Assembly: GCA_905331475.1 (NCBI GenBank)
Contig: CAJNYU010003614.1
Location: 62,001-126,000, forward strand
Source: Rotaria socialis
Lineage: Eukaryota; Rotifera; Eurotatoria; Philodinida; Philodinidae
Direction of reading: 5' to 3'
Length of the DNA stretch: 64,000 nucleotides
The notes beneath the pieces are model-generated. The model had not been told where the DNA came from, did no database searches, and was given only the letters and a program-made list of their open reading frames with translations. Below are positions 24,682 through 36,197 of the stretch, in pieces (position 1 is the stretch's first letter; the number at the start of each line of letters is the position of its first letter). The translations under genes and the position numbers were made by a program.

Positions 24682-27600
24682 CTTCAAATTTGTCTTTATC
24701 ATCCTCATCCAAATCAATCTCATCGATATACACGTCAAATAATTCGAATAACTAATAAAACAACATGTCGAGAAGTTTTAACGCATTATGTACCTGATCC
24801 AAATACAGCTCGACTTGTCGAAACATGCCTTGGATTCGGTATTATATCAACAGATTTTCTTTTTTCTTTTTCGAGAAATTTTTTTTTATTATAAATAGCG
24901 AACTTCTTAAGACAAATAATCATAAATGAAAACCTTGGAATATTTTCTTTTTGAATTGACCTGTTACAGATAATGTCAAATGCATTTGTTTATTTATCTA
25001 GAAAGAGAGATTCTACCGGGTGACTTTTTATTCGATGTAATTACTCGCAATCAAGCCATAGAAGAATTCAAGATTGTTATACGACGTTTACACGGTATGT
25101 TAACCGTACTTTTTCTTGCTGAGAAATAACCTCGATCGACTGATTACATTAAATATAATAAGAACAATAAGTAACAGCTTTTTTCTTTTCCTTTTTTTCT
25201 TGTTCTTCTCTCAAGTGAGTTCCTGCTCTTCGCTTGAACATAGAATGTATTGTTCTTTCCTTTTTTTTCTCTTCTGTATTATGATCGTCGCCATCGAACA
25301 TAAGATCAGTAGTAGCATTTATGTATATGTTCGGAGTGGATGAATGACGAGAGAAAAGAAATGGGAAGAAAATGTTTGACCCTTCTATCGTCGTCGTACA
25401 TACGTTTACCTTGTTGTTCTTCTTCTCTTTTTTGAGACAACAACAACCATCATCACGCTCATCGACGACGAACAACGATGCGCTCTCCAACGCTCAATAA
25501 TAATCATTCATCACCACACGATACGAACGCCAATCAACAACAACAAACTAATGGAAATGGAGTAATTTTAAAATAATTTATCTCGCATTAGTCATTTTTC
25601 AAACCATTCTTTTTTGTATTTTTTTTTAGTTTGCTATAAGTAGTTTATCAATGGATCTATCACTATCTGAATTACAAGAAATGGCAGCAAGACAACAACA
25701 ACAGATTGAACACAATCAACAGCTATTACTTGCACGTGAACAACGTCTAAAATATCTTAAACAACAAGAATTAAAACAACAGCAAACATCACACGATAGT
25801 TTACGTCTCAAACGTCTAAAAGAACATGTTGAACAACAAGAAATTAAACATTTACGTTTAAAAACTCTTCAGAATCAAATAAATCAACAGAGAAATTCAA
25901 ATTCAACACTTGGTTTGTTTGAAAGAAAAAAAAAGTGAAAGATGATTTTTTTTTATTGTAGCAAATGAATTGGAAATTTTAAAGCAAATATTTTTCGACA
26001 AAGAACACGAATTAACAATTGCATTAAACAAAGTTGATGAATTAACAAAGCAACTTGATCAATTGAGAAAAATAAAAATTACAACGAATAAAGAACAATC
26101 ACAAAATAAGAATGAATTAGATAAATTAAAACAAGAATTAATGGTAAATTTTTGCTTTTTATTTAAGTTGAAATTGTTTTGTTATATTAACTTAAGATCC
26201 GAAATAAATTAAATGAACAACAAAGTCGAAAGATAGCTTATCAACGTGAAGTTTATGCATCGAAACAAGCCGAATTAAATCAGTTAGATCGTCGTATAGA
26301 AGAACTTCAACAGCGGTTAAAAAAGAAACGTATATTAATATCGAATCGTACGAATATGGCAACACCATCGATGACAACATCTCCAACAACAACAACAACA
26401 GCAACAGCAGTTGTTGAACCTTTTACTTCAACAGCTGGCTATCGTACTGCTTTTGATACTGTGCAAGATACTTTAAATAACGTTAAAATTGCCGAAATCG
26501 AAAAGCGTATGGTACAATTAGCAAATTCATTTAATGCTACATCATCATCATCTCCTACCAATATCAATGAACAAATTAGTAGTTCAAATAGCCCAAAAAA
26601 GGTTTGTTATTATCTCAATAGTTGTTGAAACAATGATGCTAGATAATGAAAGAATACATCCTATTTAACTTTCATTCAAGTGTTTTACATACTATTAAAA
26701 GATTATGCTCGAGTATTTCAAAGAAAACCAGAAAAAGAAAATAATCTTCACTACTCTCTCTATATTTAAATTTTTGATGAAAGAAAACCTATTCAAAAGT
26801 TTACAGTTTATATCCTTAAAAATATTTATGTGATCAACGCAGGAAAAATATTTTAACTTAAATTGGTGTTTTTTTTATTTGTTTGATTATTCAACGATAA
26901 GAATAAATTAAATCAACTGGAAGATCAAGTGTTCTTCGTATAATATGTAAATTATACATACTTCGAATACGTATTTTACATAAATAAGTTAAACTAACAT
27001 GTTTTCATTGATCTTTACTTATTTAAAAAGAATTTTTGAGCAATATCAATTAAATGTAACATCTATCGTAGAATTCTACTGAATATATCATTGACTAATT
27101 ACTCAGCTTGTGAGCTCTGTCAACAGAAATGTGCTCTATTTACTTATACCGTAACAAGATACAAAAAAGTTAATTTTTTAGATCATCAGATATTTTCAAA
27201 TATCTGTTAATATAAATCAAGAAAAACTGAGATTGAATGAATTTTTTCTGGTATTCGTACAGATTAAATAATGGACATTCATGAGACTAAAATTATTTGT
27301 TAAAAATATTTATATTAATTATTTTGAATTAGGAAAAACAAACGTTTATATTTTGTTTTTATCTATAGACTAATGGCATGTCATCATCAAATTCACAATC
27401 TAAAATAGCATTTGCATCGAAAAGTGAAATAGCAGCAACATATATGGCTCGTACATCAAATCAATCAATATCTCCTTCATTATTAAATAGAAAAGCAACA
27501 GATATAATCGATAGTACAACTAAAACAGAACAACAATTATTACCACCCAATCTTCGATTAAATGATGACATACTTTCTGTACATTTTAATAATGTTACAT

Positions 27601-30600
27601 CAACAATAAAAAAACGCCATTCATTATCAGATCCAGCAGATTCCTTAATAAAATATCTTTCATCAAATGTTTCATCCAATAATAATAACAATAATAATAA
27701 TATTCAGACTCAAGCAATTCAAGTTCGTGATGATTCATCAAATCAATTATTAACTGATACGAAAATTTCACCTGTACCAACAGTAGTTGCCTATGAAAAT
27801 CTTATTGATATTCAAACAAATCTTAACAATAAATTAGATGAAGAACAACAATTAGATCCTGACGAACATCAAATAATGATTGAATCCATGATGTCTGATA
27901 CAGAATCTGAAGGTGAGCATTCCGATGGTATCGAATCTGCTATATCATCACCAAGAACAATTACAACAACAGCTACGACATCTTCTATCAATCTTAAATC
28001 ATTACTAAAAACTTCAACAACACCAAAAAATTTAACAAGACGTGTTATGTTCGATCCATTGGCACTTCTTCTTGATGCTGCTGTTGTTGGAGAACTTGAT
28101 CTTGTTATTAAAGCTGCTAAACAGGTGAATCATACATTTGAAAAAGAAAACAATTCGTTTTTTTAAACTTTCAAGTTTGTTTAGGTTGAAAATCCAAGTC
28201 AACCGAATGATGAAGGTTTAACAGCATTACATAATGCTGTTTGTGCATCAAATTTTGAGTGTGTCAAGTTTTTAGTTGAATTTGGTTGTGATATTAATTT
28301 TGCTGATAATGATGGATGGACACCATTGCATTGCGCTGCATCTTGTAATAATACACCTATGGTTCAATTTTTAGTTGAACATGGTGCTTGTATTTATGCA
28401 ACAACTATTCGAGATAATGAAACAGCTGCTGAAAAATGTGAAGAAGAAGAAGAGAATTATGCCACTTGTTCACAATATCTTTTATGTAAGTTATACAAAA
28501 ATATTTCATCGGGATAAATGCTAATTAAAAACGAAAGGCATTGAAAAATACATGACAAAGGTCGAATGAAAAGAGAGAAGAGATTTTGATACATTCACGT
28601 CGCACATTATGTTATAGTGCTGAGAACTGATTTCGATCACCTCATCCTAATATAAATCCAATATATCGGTATATGTATAGTCATAATAAAAGTTTATTTA
28701 TCAATTTTTTAATGAGATTAATGTCAATTTTACATAAAAATTTTGATTCAAGTAAAATCTTGGATTGTTCTGTTCTCTTCTATGATAGCCTCTAGATCAA
28801 ATAGATTATTTTAGCAAAATGAATAAAGCATAACTATTCAACTATAGTATGTCATTGATTTTAACTTGTTACAATAGAAAAAAACTGAACGAGTTTCAGT
28901 ATTTTTGACCACAAATACAAAATTAGTCGATTGATGAATTATTTTCTAAGTTGAACATCTCTTTTCTGCTTAAAATTAGAAATTATAGTCATCATAGATC
29001 TGTTCAGCAGCTCGTGAAATGTTACACATTTGTTATTGATAATAATTTCCAACGAAATTTTATAGAAAATCATGTTTATTCAGATTAATTATGAAAAATA
29101 AAACGCATTGTAAGTTCTCGACAGTTCATAAAAATTCTCACAGATGATTCTTCCGTAATTTTATAATTTTAATAAAAGATAATAGAAAAACATGATCATC
29201 ATTGAAGTAAATAACGATTTATCATACATTTGACCTCAATCTCTATCTTATTCATTAAAATTTATGTAACATTTGAACAACAGACAAAGAAAGATTATTG
29301 CCTAGAGATATATGAAGAATCAAAACTATCTTGATTGTTTTTTCTTCTTCTTTCTGATTATTATCTATTGACTTGATGTTGAACTGTTGAACAATGATCA
29401 TTTTCCCCATAGTGAATTCGAAAGGAAAGAATGATTATTTATATTTCCAATAAATGGATTTTTTTAGAAAAGGTAACTGAATTTATTCCTTCTCTGAATC
29501 AGCCTTAAAACCGGTATTTTATTAATGATCAGGCTTTTTGAAAATGAGTCCCATTTGAAATTTGTATTTAATCAATTGATATTATTATTAAACGTACGTA
29601 TTTTATTATTTAGTTGTACAAAATGATTTGGGTGTAATAAATAATGGTTTAGTTTATGGTTTATATGATTTTGAACCCAGTAATTCATCGGATGATGCCA
29701 AATATAACGAACTTACATTCAAAGATGGTGATCAATTGAGGATATTAAGACGTGGCGATGAAAATGAGAGTGAATGGTGGTGGACCAGACATGAAACTAA
29801 TCAACAAGAAGGATATGTGCCACGAAATTATCTTGGAGTATGTGATAACAATTTTTATATTTTTTATCGGGTGATCCAGGTTGAATGTTCCTTTCAGTGT
29901 TTTTTCAGTAACTTCATCATTTTTATTCTCTAGGCCTTATTTCCCCCTCCCTCCCCCAAAAGATTCACCATTCAATTCTCTACACGATTGATACTATCAT
30001 TTTTCCTGTTGAAAGTTGAGGAAAAAGATTAAGAAAAGAATATTCAACAAGTATAACAACATCAACTTTCAAAGCTGGAAAATAGTTTGTGCAGATTTTT
30101 TCGTTGGCCAGTGACGATAAAAATTAAACAATGTAGGTATTTTGTAGCCTTTGAAAAGTTCTATCTTCTGATCATAATTGAGAAGTTTCCACATTCAATC
30201 TTGTAATGCACACTCTAAGTATCTTCTCTGTCAGATTTGCGAGAATTTAGCTCTTTCACTCTGCAATTTCGATACTCCTAGGAAAAGAAGTGCAACAAAG
30301 CCAAAATATCATCTTTTGCATTCGTTTTTTTTTCATTTTGGTCGAAATGGCCTACTGTACCAAAGTCGAACGTGAAATTTGAGTTTTAATTTTTTTAAGT
30401 TCATCTAGCGCCAAGTATCTGATTTAAACTATTTTGAAGAGAATTTTCAAAAAATCAGATTTTTCGATCTTCCGTTTGATTTCAACGAGTTCTGAGCTAC
30501 ACGATGAGAAAGAGTACACTTCAAAGTATTCAGTAACATCTTTGCTTCTGTGTCGTTTTGTGTGCCATTGTAAAACATTTGCAAGAGTTTGTTTTAAAAA

Positions 30601-30884
30601 TCACTTTGAAAGTTGATGCTGTTATACCTGTTGAATATTCTTTTTTAATTTTTTTCCTCAACTTTCAACGGAAAAAATTGTAATATCAATCTTGTAGAGA
30701 ATTGAATGGCAAATCTTTTGGGAAAAAAATAAGGTCTAGAAAATGAAAACGATGAAGTTATTGAAAAAACACTGAGAGGGACATTTAACCTGGGTCACCC
30801 GATAAATTTAATTTAAATTTTTATTCTTACGATTAGCTTTATCCAAGAGTGCGACCAGGTTCAATGGCTTCTACTAGCTGTTAG
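24682..30884 (+). CDS. ASPP: ASPP-family protein (p53/PP1-binding), 10 exons visible
   Basis: ASPP proteins bind p53-family proteins, PP1 and Ras-type GTPases and regulate apoptosis and cell polarity. Visible exons: 24682-24838, 25002-25094, 25437-25561, 25630-25912, 25962-26143, 26197-26601, 27369-28124, 28185-28485, 29614-29837 and 30837-30884, totalling 857 codons in one phase. Order: an N-terminal Ras-association-like fold ([15 protein letters not shown]), the family hallmark [20 protein letters not shown] with a coiled coil, a Ser/Asn-rich linker, the PP1 dock RVMF in [15 protein letters not shown], ankyrin repeats ([25 protein letters not shown]), an SH3 domain ([24 protein letters not shown]) and the terminal LYPRVRPGS. 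The 5' exon and start Met are not found. The last coding exon is only 48 bp, beyond an intron carrying a transposon. Confidence 0.93.
25095..25436 (+). other. ASPP intron, 342 bp
   Basis: T-rich GT..AG intron. Open frames on both strands (25116-25343, 25149-25490) are by-products of pyrimidine-rich sequence. Confidence 0.7.
26602..27368 (+). other. ASPP intron, 767 bp
   Basis: GT..AG intron separating the coiled-coil part from the Ser/Asn-rich linker. No element seen. Confidence 0.7.
28486..29613 (+). other. ASPP intron, 1.1 kb
   Basis: GT..AG intron between the ankyrin block and SH3. It is AT-rich with no terminal repeats or coding signal. Confidence 0.7.
29867..30802. mobile_element. Non-autonomous inverted-repeat DNA transposon in ASPP intron
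   Basis: Long imperfect inverted repeats of about 200-210 bp (left arm 29867-30078, right arm 30603-30802) begin TCGGGTGA and end TCACCCGA. The element is flanked by TA on both sides (29865-29866 and 30803-30804), the usual target of Tc1/mariner-like transposases. About 525 bp lie between the arms and have no transposase frame. Total length is 936 bp. The arms have diverged by substitutions and small indels (the left arm has a C-rich stretch missing from the right), so it is not recent. It occupies nearly all of the 999-bp last intron of ASPP and leaves both splice sites intact. Confidence 0.88.
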
Positions 30885-31160
30885 CGCCGTTAATTGCTGT
30901 GCTTTTTCTTTGTTTTCTTTTGTTCTTGTTTCTCTATTTCTCAGGATTTTCTTTCTGTACAAATCATAATCATGATGTGGTCATTTTGTTTTTCTAAATA
31001 TTAGCTGCGACAAGCATCATTTTCTTTGTGCATAATTTGCCTTTTTGGTTTGTTGATTTGGTTGTTTCTTTTTACTTTCTTGAATCAAAATTCTAATAAA
31101 GAAATATTTAGAAAAGATAAGATTTTAATATTTGCATTGCTTTTTTTTACGAAATAAATC

Positions 31161-31167
31161 TTTATAG
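31161..31167 (+). promoter_or_regulatory. Splice acceptor 18 nt upstream of NYN gene ATG
   Basis: TTTATAG lies close to the start codon with no clear paired donor in the short 5' region after ASPP. It is a candidate trans-splice site. Confidence 0.4.
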
Positions 31168-31185
31168 AAATAAAAAAAAATAACA

Positions 31186-33919
31186 ATGAGAAAAGAATTA
31201 ACAATAAAACAAGATGACTTTTGGCGTTTAATCAATCGAGAACAGTTTCTTTTGTTTTATTTTGATGCTCGTCTACGATATCGCATACGTATGTATTTGG
31301 ATTTTTTTAATTTCAAATTAATAAAAGAAACTAGTTTCGTCATTATTCAGCTGCAACAACTACTGAATATGTTTACGTGCAAGTTCATTGTGATGATAAA
31401 ACTATCGGTGAACATGCTGAAGTAAGGATATTTTTTGTTTTTTGAAAACAAAACAAATGACTAATGATCTTTTTTAGCAATATATTTTATCTTATATCGA
31501 ACCAAAACACACAAAATCAATACCTTATCCGCCTACATATAAACAAGTTTTATGTGATAATGAATTACTGAATCGTCTGATGAAAGAATATTTAGTTCAT
31601 ATTGAAATTGAAGATAAAGCTCAATCACATATGCTCGTATTTCATTCAACGACATTGACAGTTTTATTTTTAGCGATAGATGATTTTCGAAAAGCTATAT
31701 CAAATGTTCTTGTATCTGATGAATCAATCATAACGGAAACGGAAACAGTATTAGAATCTTTAACAAATAATTTCGAGCAACACTTCACAACCGTTGATGA
31801 GCAAGATCGACGAAATGAAGAAATACGACAAGATAACAACGATAATCAACAACAAAAACAAAGTGGTTTCCCTTCTTATTCTAGACAAGAGCCACAATTA
31901 AAGATTCCTTTTCCTGGCGCTGAGTAAGTTACAGCCGTAGCTAGGTTAACAAACGTTTTTTTTTCTGTATTTATTCTTAGATCAAACGCTCATGAGACTG
32001 ATATAACCGCCCTTATTGTTCCAACTAAAAGGAAACATAATACAATTGCTCCTCACCATAATAACCGCCCACAAGCATCTGATATAAATGATAATGAGCT
32101 CGTACGTGAAATGTATCAAAAATTAAAAGGACGAAATTTACGTGATGTTGTTATTGATGGCGCAAATATTGGAAGAACGTAAGTTTTCTATTGCTCAGCT
32201 TTTTTAAATTAACAAGAATATTCAATAAATGATGATATCAACTTACTATAGGAATACGATATCTTTCATATTAAAATCTGATTCAAATGTTCTCGCAATG
32301 TTTCCTCATAGAAATAAACGTCGAAATCGATTGAATAAACCAATAGTCGAGTCAAGATGTTGGACTAGATACGAATAGAAGGGACTGAGTCGACATTAAA
32401 AGTAAAATAGATCTTTCAGAAAATCTCGTTAAAGACGGTTCAAAGATCCGACGGGTGGATAAAAATACTCTTCCCATCTCTGACTAAGCCAGTTGACTAA
32501 TGGGCTTGTAAAGTATTTTGTTGAGTGTTGACTTTGAATCACAAATTTAACTCTGGCATCCTGTAGGCATGATGCATAAAAAGAATTTTACAAAAGATTA
32601 GTTTTTCTCAATTAGATATACGTTTTAATTCTATTCTTAAAGGGTACATCAGGAGAACGTATTACGACCAGCAAGAAACACAATCAAGAGGATATTTGAA
32701 AACAAAAGTGTCTATTTGATTCCGAACGCTGATTCATAAAATAACAGGTCACAACACTACTCTTTGACATTTCGTATAGTCAACAGTGTTATTTTATAGG
32801 TTTCTAATACTATTTTGTAGCTCATTTCAACCTCTATCATTTCGGATAGAAGAACAAAGTATACGTATATTTTCGAGATGAGTTTGCATCGAACATCATA
32901 TCATTTTTGTTTTTCTTTCATTTCTTTCTGAGATTGTGCATCTCACAATAAGTTCTATTAAGTCATATTATTAGTACTCTAGTTGATGTTAGCATTTCTA
33001 AAATTAAAACAATTGACTCTTTTCAACCGTTGAATATAGTGTACACATAAAAACCATTGGTTCGTTCAATCGATTGCGACGTCTATTTCTATTAGGAAAC
33101 ATTTCGAGAGTATTTGAATAGGATCTTGCTCTGCAACAAAATAATACTATCGTTATGTACTAAATTTTCAATTATTCATCGGTGTTATTTGGTCTATCGC
33201 TTTGTTTAGATATGGTGATTCAGAATTTTCTGCACGTGGTATAAAATTAGCAGTGGATCTATTTCATTCGTATGGTTATCCGGATTCAAAAATTGTTGTT
33301 ATTGTACCAGCACATTATTTATCAAAAGATAAAGAGCATATTTTTCCAAATTTAATTCAGCGAAAGATAGTTCATAAAGCATTTCAACAAAAAATTGATG
33401 ATAAAAATAAACGATTTTATGATGATAGGTAAAACATATTGAGATTTTATTTTAAATACAAGTAAACTTTGTTTTTCGTTAATAAAAGATTAATTGTTGA
33501 TGTTGCTGTAGTACGTAAGGGTATTATTTTATCGAACGATTTCTATCGTGATCTGCTTGCAGATTCAGGTGATGCTGTACGTAAAACTATTCGAGAAAGG
33601 TAATTTATCTGTTTATGAATTGAAACATTACAGTATTTTCTTTGTTGATTTTCTTTTTCTTTCTAGATTATTATGTTATCGATTTATTGGAGATAATTTA
33701 TGTTTGCCTAATCCAGTTTCTGAAGGAGGTTTACCGCTTGACACTTTTCTGTCCATGTGAGTTTTTCATGTCGTCTTATTTTGTTTATTGATAAATAAAA
33801 TATTTTACATACTTTTGTTCAACAGCTGTTTTTACTCAGAGAAACATTTTTCCACGTACTATTTTTTTCCCCCGAAAGCAATATACTTAAACTTGATGAT
33901 TATTCCTTCTTTTAAGTGA
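31186..33919 (+). CDS. Zc3h12a/N4BP1-like NYN-domain endoribonuclease, 8 exons
   Basis: Predicted metal-dependent RNA endonuclease with a PIN-like NYN fold, as in MCPIP1, KHNYN and N4BP1, which cleave cellular or viral RNA. Exons 31186-31288, 31351-31421, 31478-31923, 31981-32178, 33210-33428, 33489-33599, 33667-33756 and 33826-33919 give 443 aa. The C-terminal half carries the four expected acidic residues: Asp266 in DVVIDGANIG, Asp344-Asp345 in FYDDRLIV and Asp363 in SNDFYRDL. The pattern SARGIKLAVDLF and a terminal LDTFLSM also match the family. No CCCH zinc finger is visible. The N-terminal 140 residues could be a diverged KH-like RNA-binding region (inference). The last exon, rich in Phe/Tyr, is the least certain. 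Its stop lies 35 bp from the stop of the opposite-strand gene. Confidence 0.85.
32179..33209 (+). other. NYN gene intron 4, 1.0 kb
   Basis: A long intron that splits the codon run GANIGRT-YGDSEF in the active-site region. The part near 32340-32580 is less AT-rich than its surroundings and may be an old insertion. No inverted ends were found. Confidence 0.6.
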
Positions 33920-33954
33920 CACTTTCTGTATGACGATGCTGAAATGCATTGTAA

Positions 33955-35337
33955 TTAGATAGTCGATAGTGATGGTTCACTTTTAGTTGACGAGGATTGC
34001 TTTTCAGCAGGAACACTTTGTGTATTCGGCAAAGTCTGTTGCACATGAACGGTTTCAGAAGATGGTTGTAAAGATATTTGATGAGTCGGTATAGGTAGAT
34101 ATTGTACTGGAGGAACCATGGAAGTTTGTGCAGGAATTTGAGCAGCAGAAACCAATGAAGTTTGCAGTGGATATTGATGAAAAGAACTGGTCTGAGCTTG
34201 TGCAGAAGTCGACTGGTAAGAAGGAGCAATGAAATTTTGTACAGAAGATAGTTGAATAGAACCAGTTTGAGGTTGCACAGGAGGATATTGGTAAGCAGAT
34301 ACGACCGAAGTTTTTGCTGGAATATGATATGCAGAAACTAAAGACGGTTGTGAAGGCAATTGTTGAGTAGAAGTAGTTTTAGGTTGTAAAGAAGTAGACT
34401 GATGAAGAAAAGCTTGTTGAGGAATTCGATAAGCAGAAATTGTTGAAGACTGTCCAGGAGACTGATGCAGGAAAACAGTTGGAAGATGCGCAGCAGATCT
34501 ACGTACGGTAAAGACTGGAGGTTGTGCAATAGATGGATGAAGTGAAGCTGCTGAACTTTGTCGAAGTGATTCATATGACGAATCGGGTAAAGTTTGTGGC
34601 GGACCAAGTTGGGATAGTCTTCGTCGTACTTTTATACGATTTCCTGATGAAGCTATTGGATTCTCTGTTGCACTTGTATTCCTATGAAAATTATGCTGCT
34701 GTTGTGTGTTTAATGGAAGAGATTCATTCAGTAGCAATGAATCTGTTGAAGGTGTCAATCCGATTGCATTAGTTTTGCGCCAAAATGCATTTGGTTGATT
34801 TCTTTTTATTAATGTAATCGGAGTTCCTAATCTAGGTATATTTGATCTATTGTCCATATGTTCATTGCTTTGTTGTTCTTCATCAGAATAAACTTCATCA
34901 TCGTTATCCTCCTCCTCCTCCTCTTCCTCCTCCTCCTCTTCCTCGTTATCATAATCATCGTCATCGTCATCGTTGCGTGGATTATGTCTCATTGGCATAG
35001 TCGATGATTTTTTCTCGTACCATGACTTATTTGGCGTTGGTGTACGTGGTTTAACTAATACTTGCTCATCGAAATTCACTGTCTTGTTAGTTGCTAATGG
35101 TTTTCGTTGTCTAAACAGATACCTGTCGTCTGTTTGCAGCGTTTCATAAGGATCAGTCTTTTTTAATGCGCTTTTCATATAAGATGGTATAGGTGCTGTA
35201 GTAATCATAGTCGTTGGGGCAGTTCTCGTAAGTGGATAGCCTCTACCATCATATAATCGTTTAATCGGTATATGGTTTTGTGGTAAAACACTCGTCGATG
35301 GTTGTGTGCAACCCATTCTTGTTAAGCAACAATACAT
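33955..35337 (-). CDS. Disordered acidic/repeat protein, intronless, unrecognised
   Basis: Single-exon frame of 460 aa, read right to left. The N-terminus is MYCCLTRMGCTQ. The second Met (residue 8) opens Met-Gly-Cys, a context that can be acylated, though Pro at the sixth position is unfavourable. A basic/Pro-rich stretch with VNFDEQVLVKPRTPTP follows, then an Asp/Glu run (about residues 123-150), then a Ser/Gln-rich part. The C-terminal 200 residues consist of diverged units of about 18-20 aa built on T-S-x-V-S-A-Y-x-I/Y-P. No fold or family recognised; almost wholly low-complexity and probably unstructured. The long uninterrupted frame supports a real gene. It is convergent with the NYN nuclease gene. 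Confidence 0.68.
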   Translation of the reverse strand: MYCCLTRMGCTQPSTSVLPQNHIPIKRLYDGRGYPLTRTAPTTMITTAPIPSYMKSALKKTDPYETLQTDDRYLFRQRKPLATNKTVNFDEQVLVKPRTPTPNKSWYEKKSSTMPMRHNPRNDDDDDDYDNEEEEEEEEEEEEDNDDEVYSDEEQQSNEHMDNRSNIPRLGTPITLIKRNQPNAFWRKTNAIGLTPSTDSLLLNESLPLNTQQQHNFHRNTSATENPIASSGNRIKVRRRLSQLGPPQTLPDSSYESLRQSSAASLHPSIAQPPVFTVRRSAAHLPTVFLHQSPGQSSTISAYRIPQQAFLHQSTSLQPKTTSTQQLPSQPSLVSAYHIPAKTSVVSAYQYPPVQPQTGSIQLSSVQNFIAPSYQSTSAQAQTSSFHQYPLQTSLVSAAQIPAQTSMVPPVQYLPIPTHQISLQPSSETVHVQQTLPNTQSVPAEKQSSSTKSEPSLSTI

Positions 35338-36190
35338 CTAGTATAAAATTGATAAAATAAAACCTAGAAAAAAATGATGTAAAAACAGTCAATTGAACAT
35401 TTTATGGTATTAACTAGAACGAAAGATAAAATCAATGAGGTCTGTGGTTTGTTTTCTCCGTTGTACATTTAAAAATAATCATAATTAAAATATCAAAACA
35501 AAGAAATTATTTTACTCAAGATCATAGTTACTAATCATTTTTGGTTTACTTGTTTTCGATTGATAATGTCAAAGAAATAAGAATAATATTAGTGATATAT
35601 GGATCAAAATTTTGCTTTTTCGTTCCTATTTTTTACCAAAAACCTTTTTCATCATACTAATGACTTTTATTATCTATCGCATATATGTGTACAAGGAATT
35701 CAACTTGAATATTTAAATCATCATGATACACATGATCAGTTATAACTAATGATACTTACTGACATGTTTTCTGTAATCATGAACGATATTCTCATGTAGT
35801 ATTGTTGTTGACTAAAGTTACTATGTAGATGTGTACCAACAGTAATGAAATCGATCATAATTACAAGATACTGTAGAGAAAAAAACATGCCATTTGTTGT
35901 TGTCAATCGGTTTTTTTCTTTTTCGGTGGTAACAACGACGAAATGAAATCTGAATTCAATTACAATGCAAATGAAAGAGTAGAGAAATAAAGTTTTTATT
36001 CTAATCAAAAGATTCTTTTTTTCCTTTTATGAAATAAAAACAAAAAAACACGCTTAAGCTCAACAAGATATAACATAAAACAAATATAGTTTTTTTTTCT
36101 GTTTGTTTAAATATGCTTCTGAAGTGAATTATGGTCCGATCTAACTCCAACCATAAAAATTCAATAAAAATTGATTGGTTTTTATTTGTT
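35338..36190. other. Intergenic region between divergent genes
   Basis: Holds the promoters of the minus-strand disordered protein and the plus-strand fucosidase. AT-rich, no other feature seen. Confidence 0.65.
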
Positions 36191-36197
36191 TTCTAAG
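36186..36197 (+). promoter_or_regulatory. Splice acceptor abutting fucosidase ATG
   Basis: A T-rich tract ending TTCTAAG directly precedes the ATG-ATG start. It fits a trans-splicing acceptor or the end of a 5' UTR intron. Confidence 0.45.

Noticed and set aside
30178-30375. Short frame within the ASPP intron element
   Set aside because: Too short, no DDE or DNA-binding motif; the element is non-autonomous.
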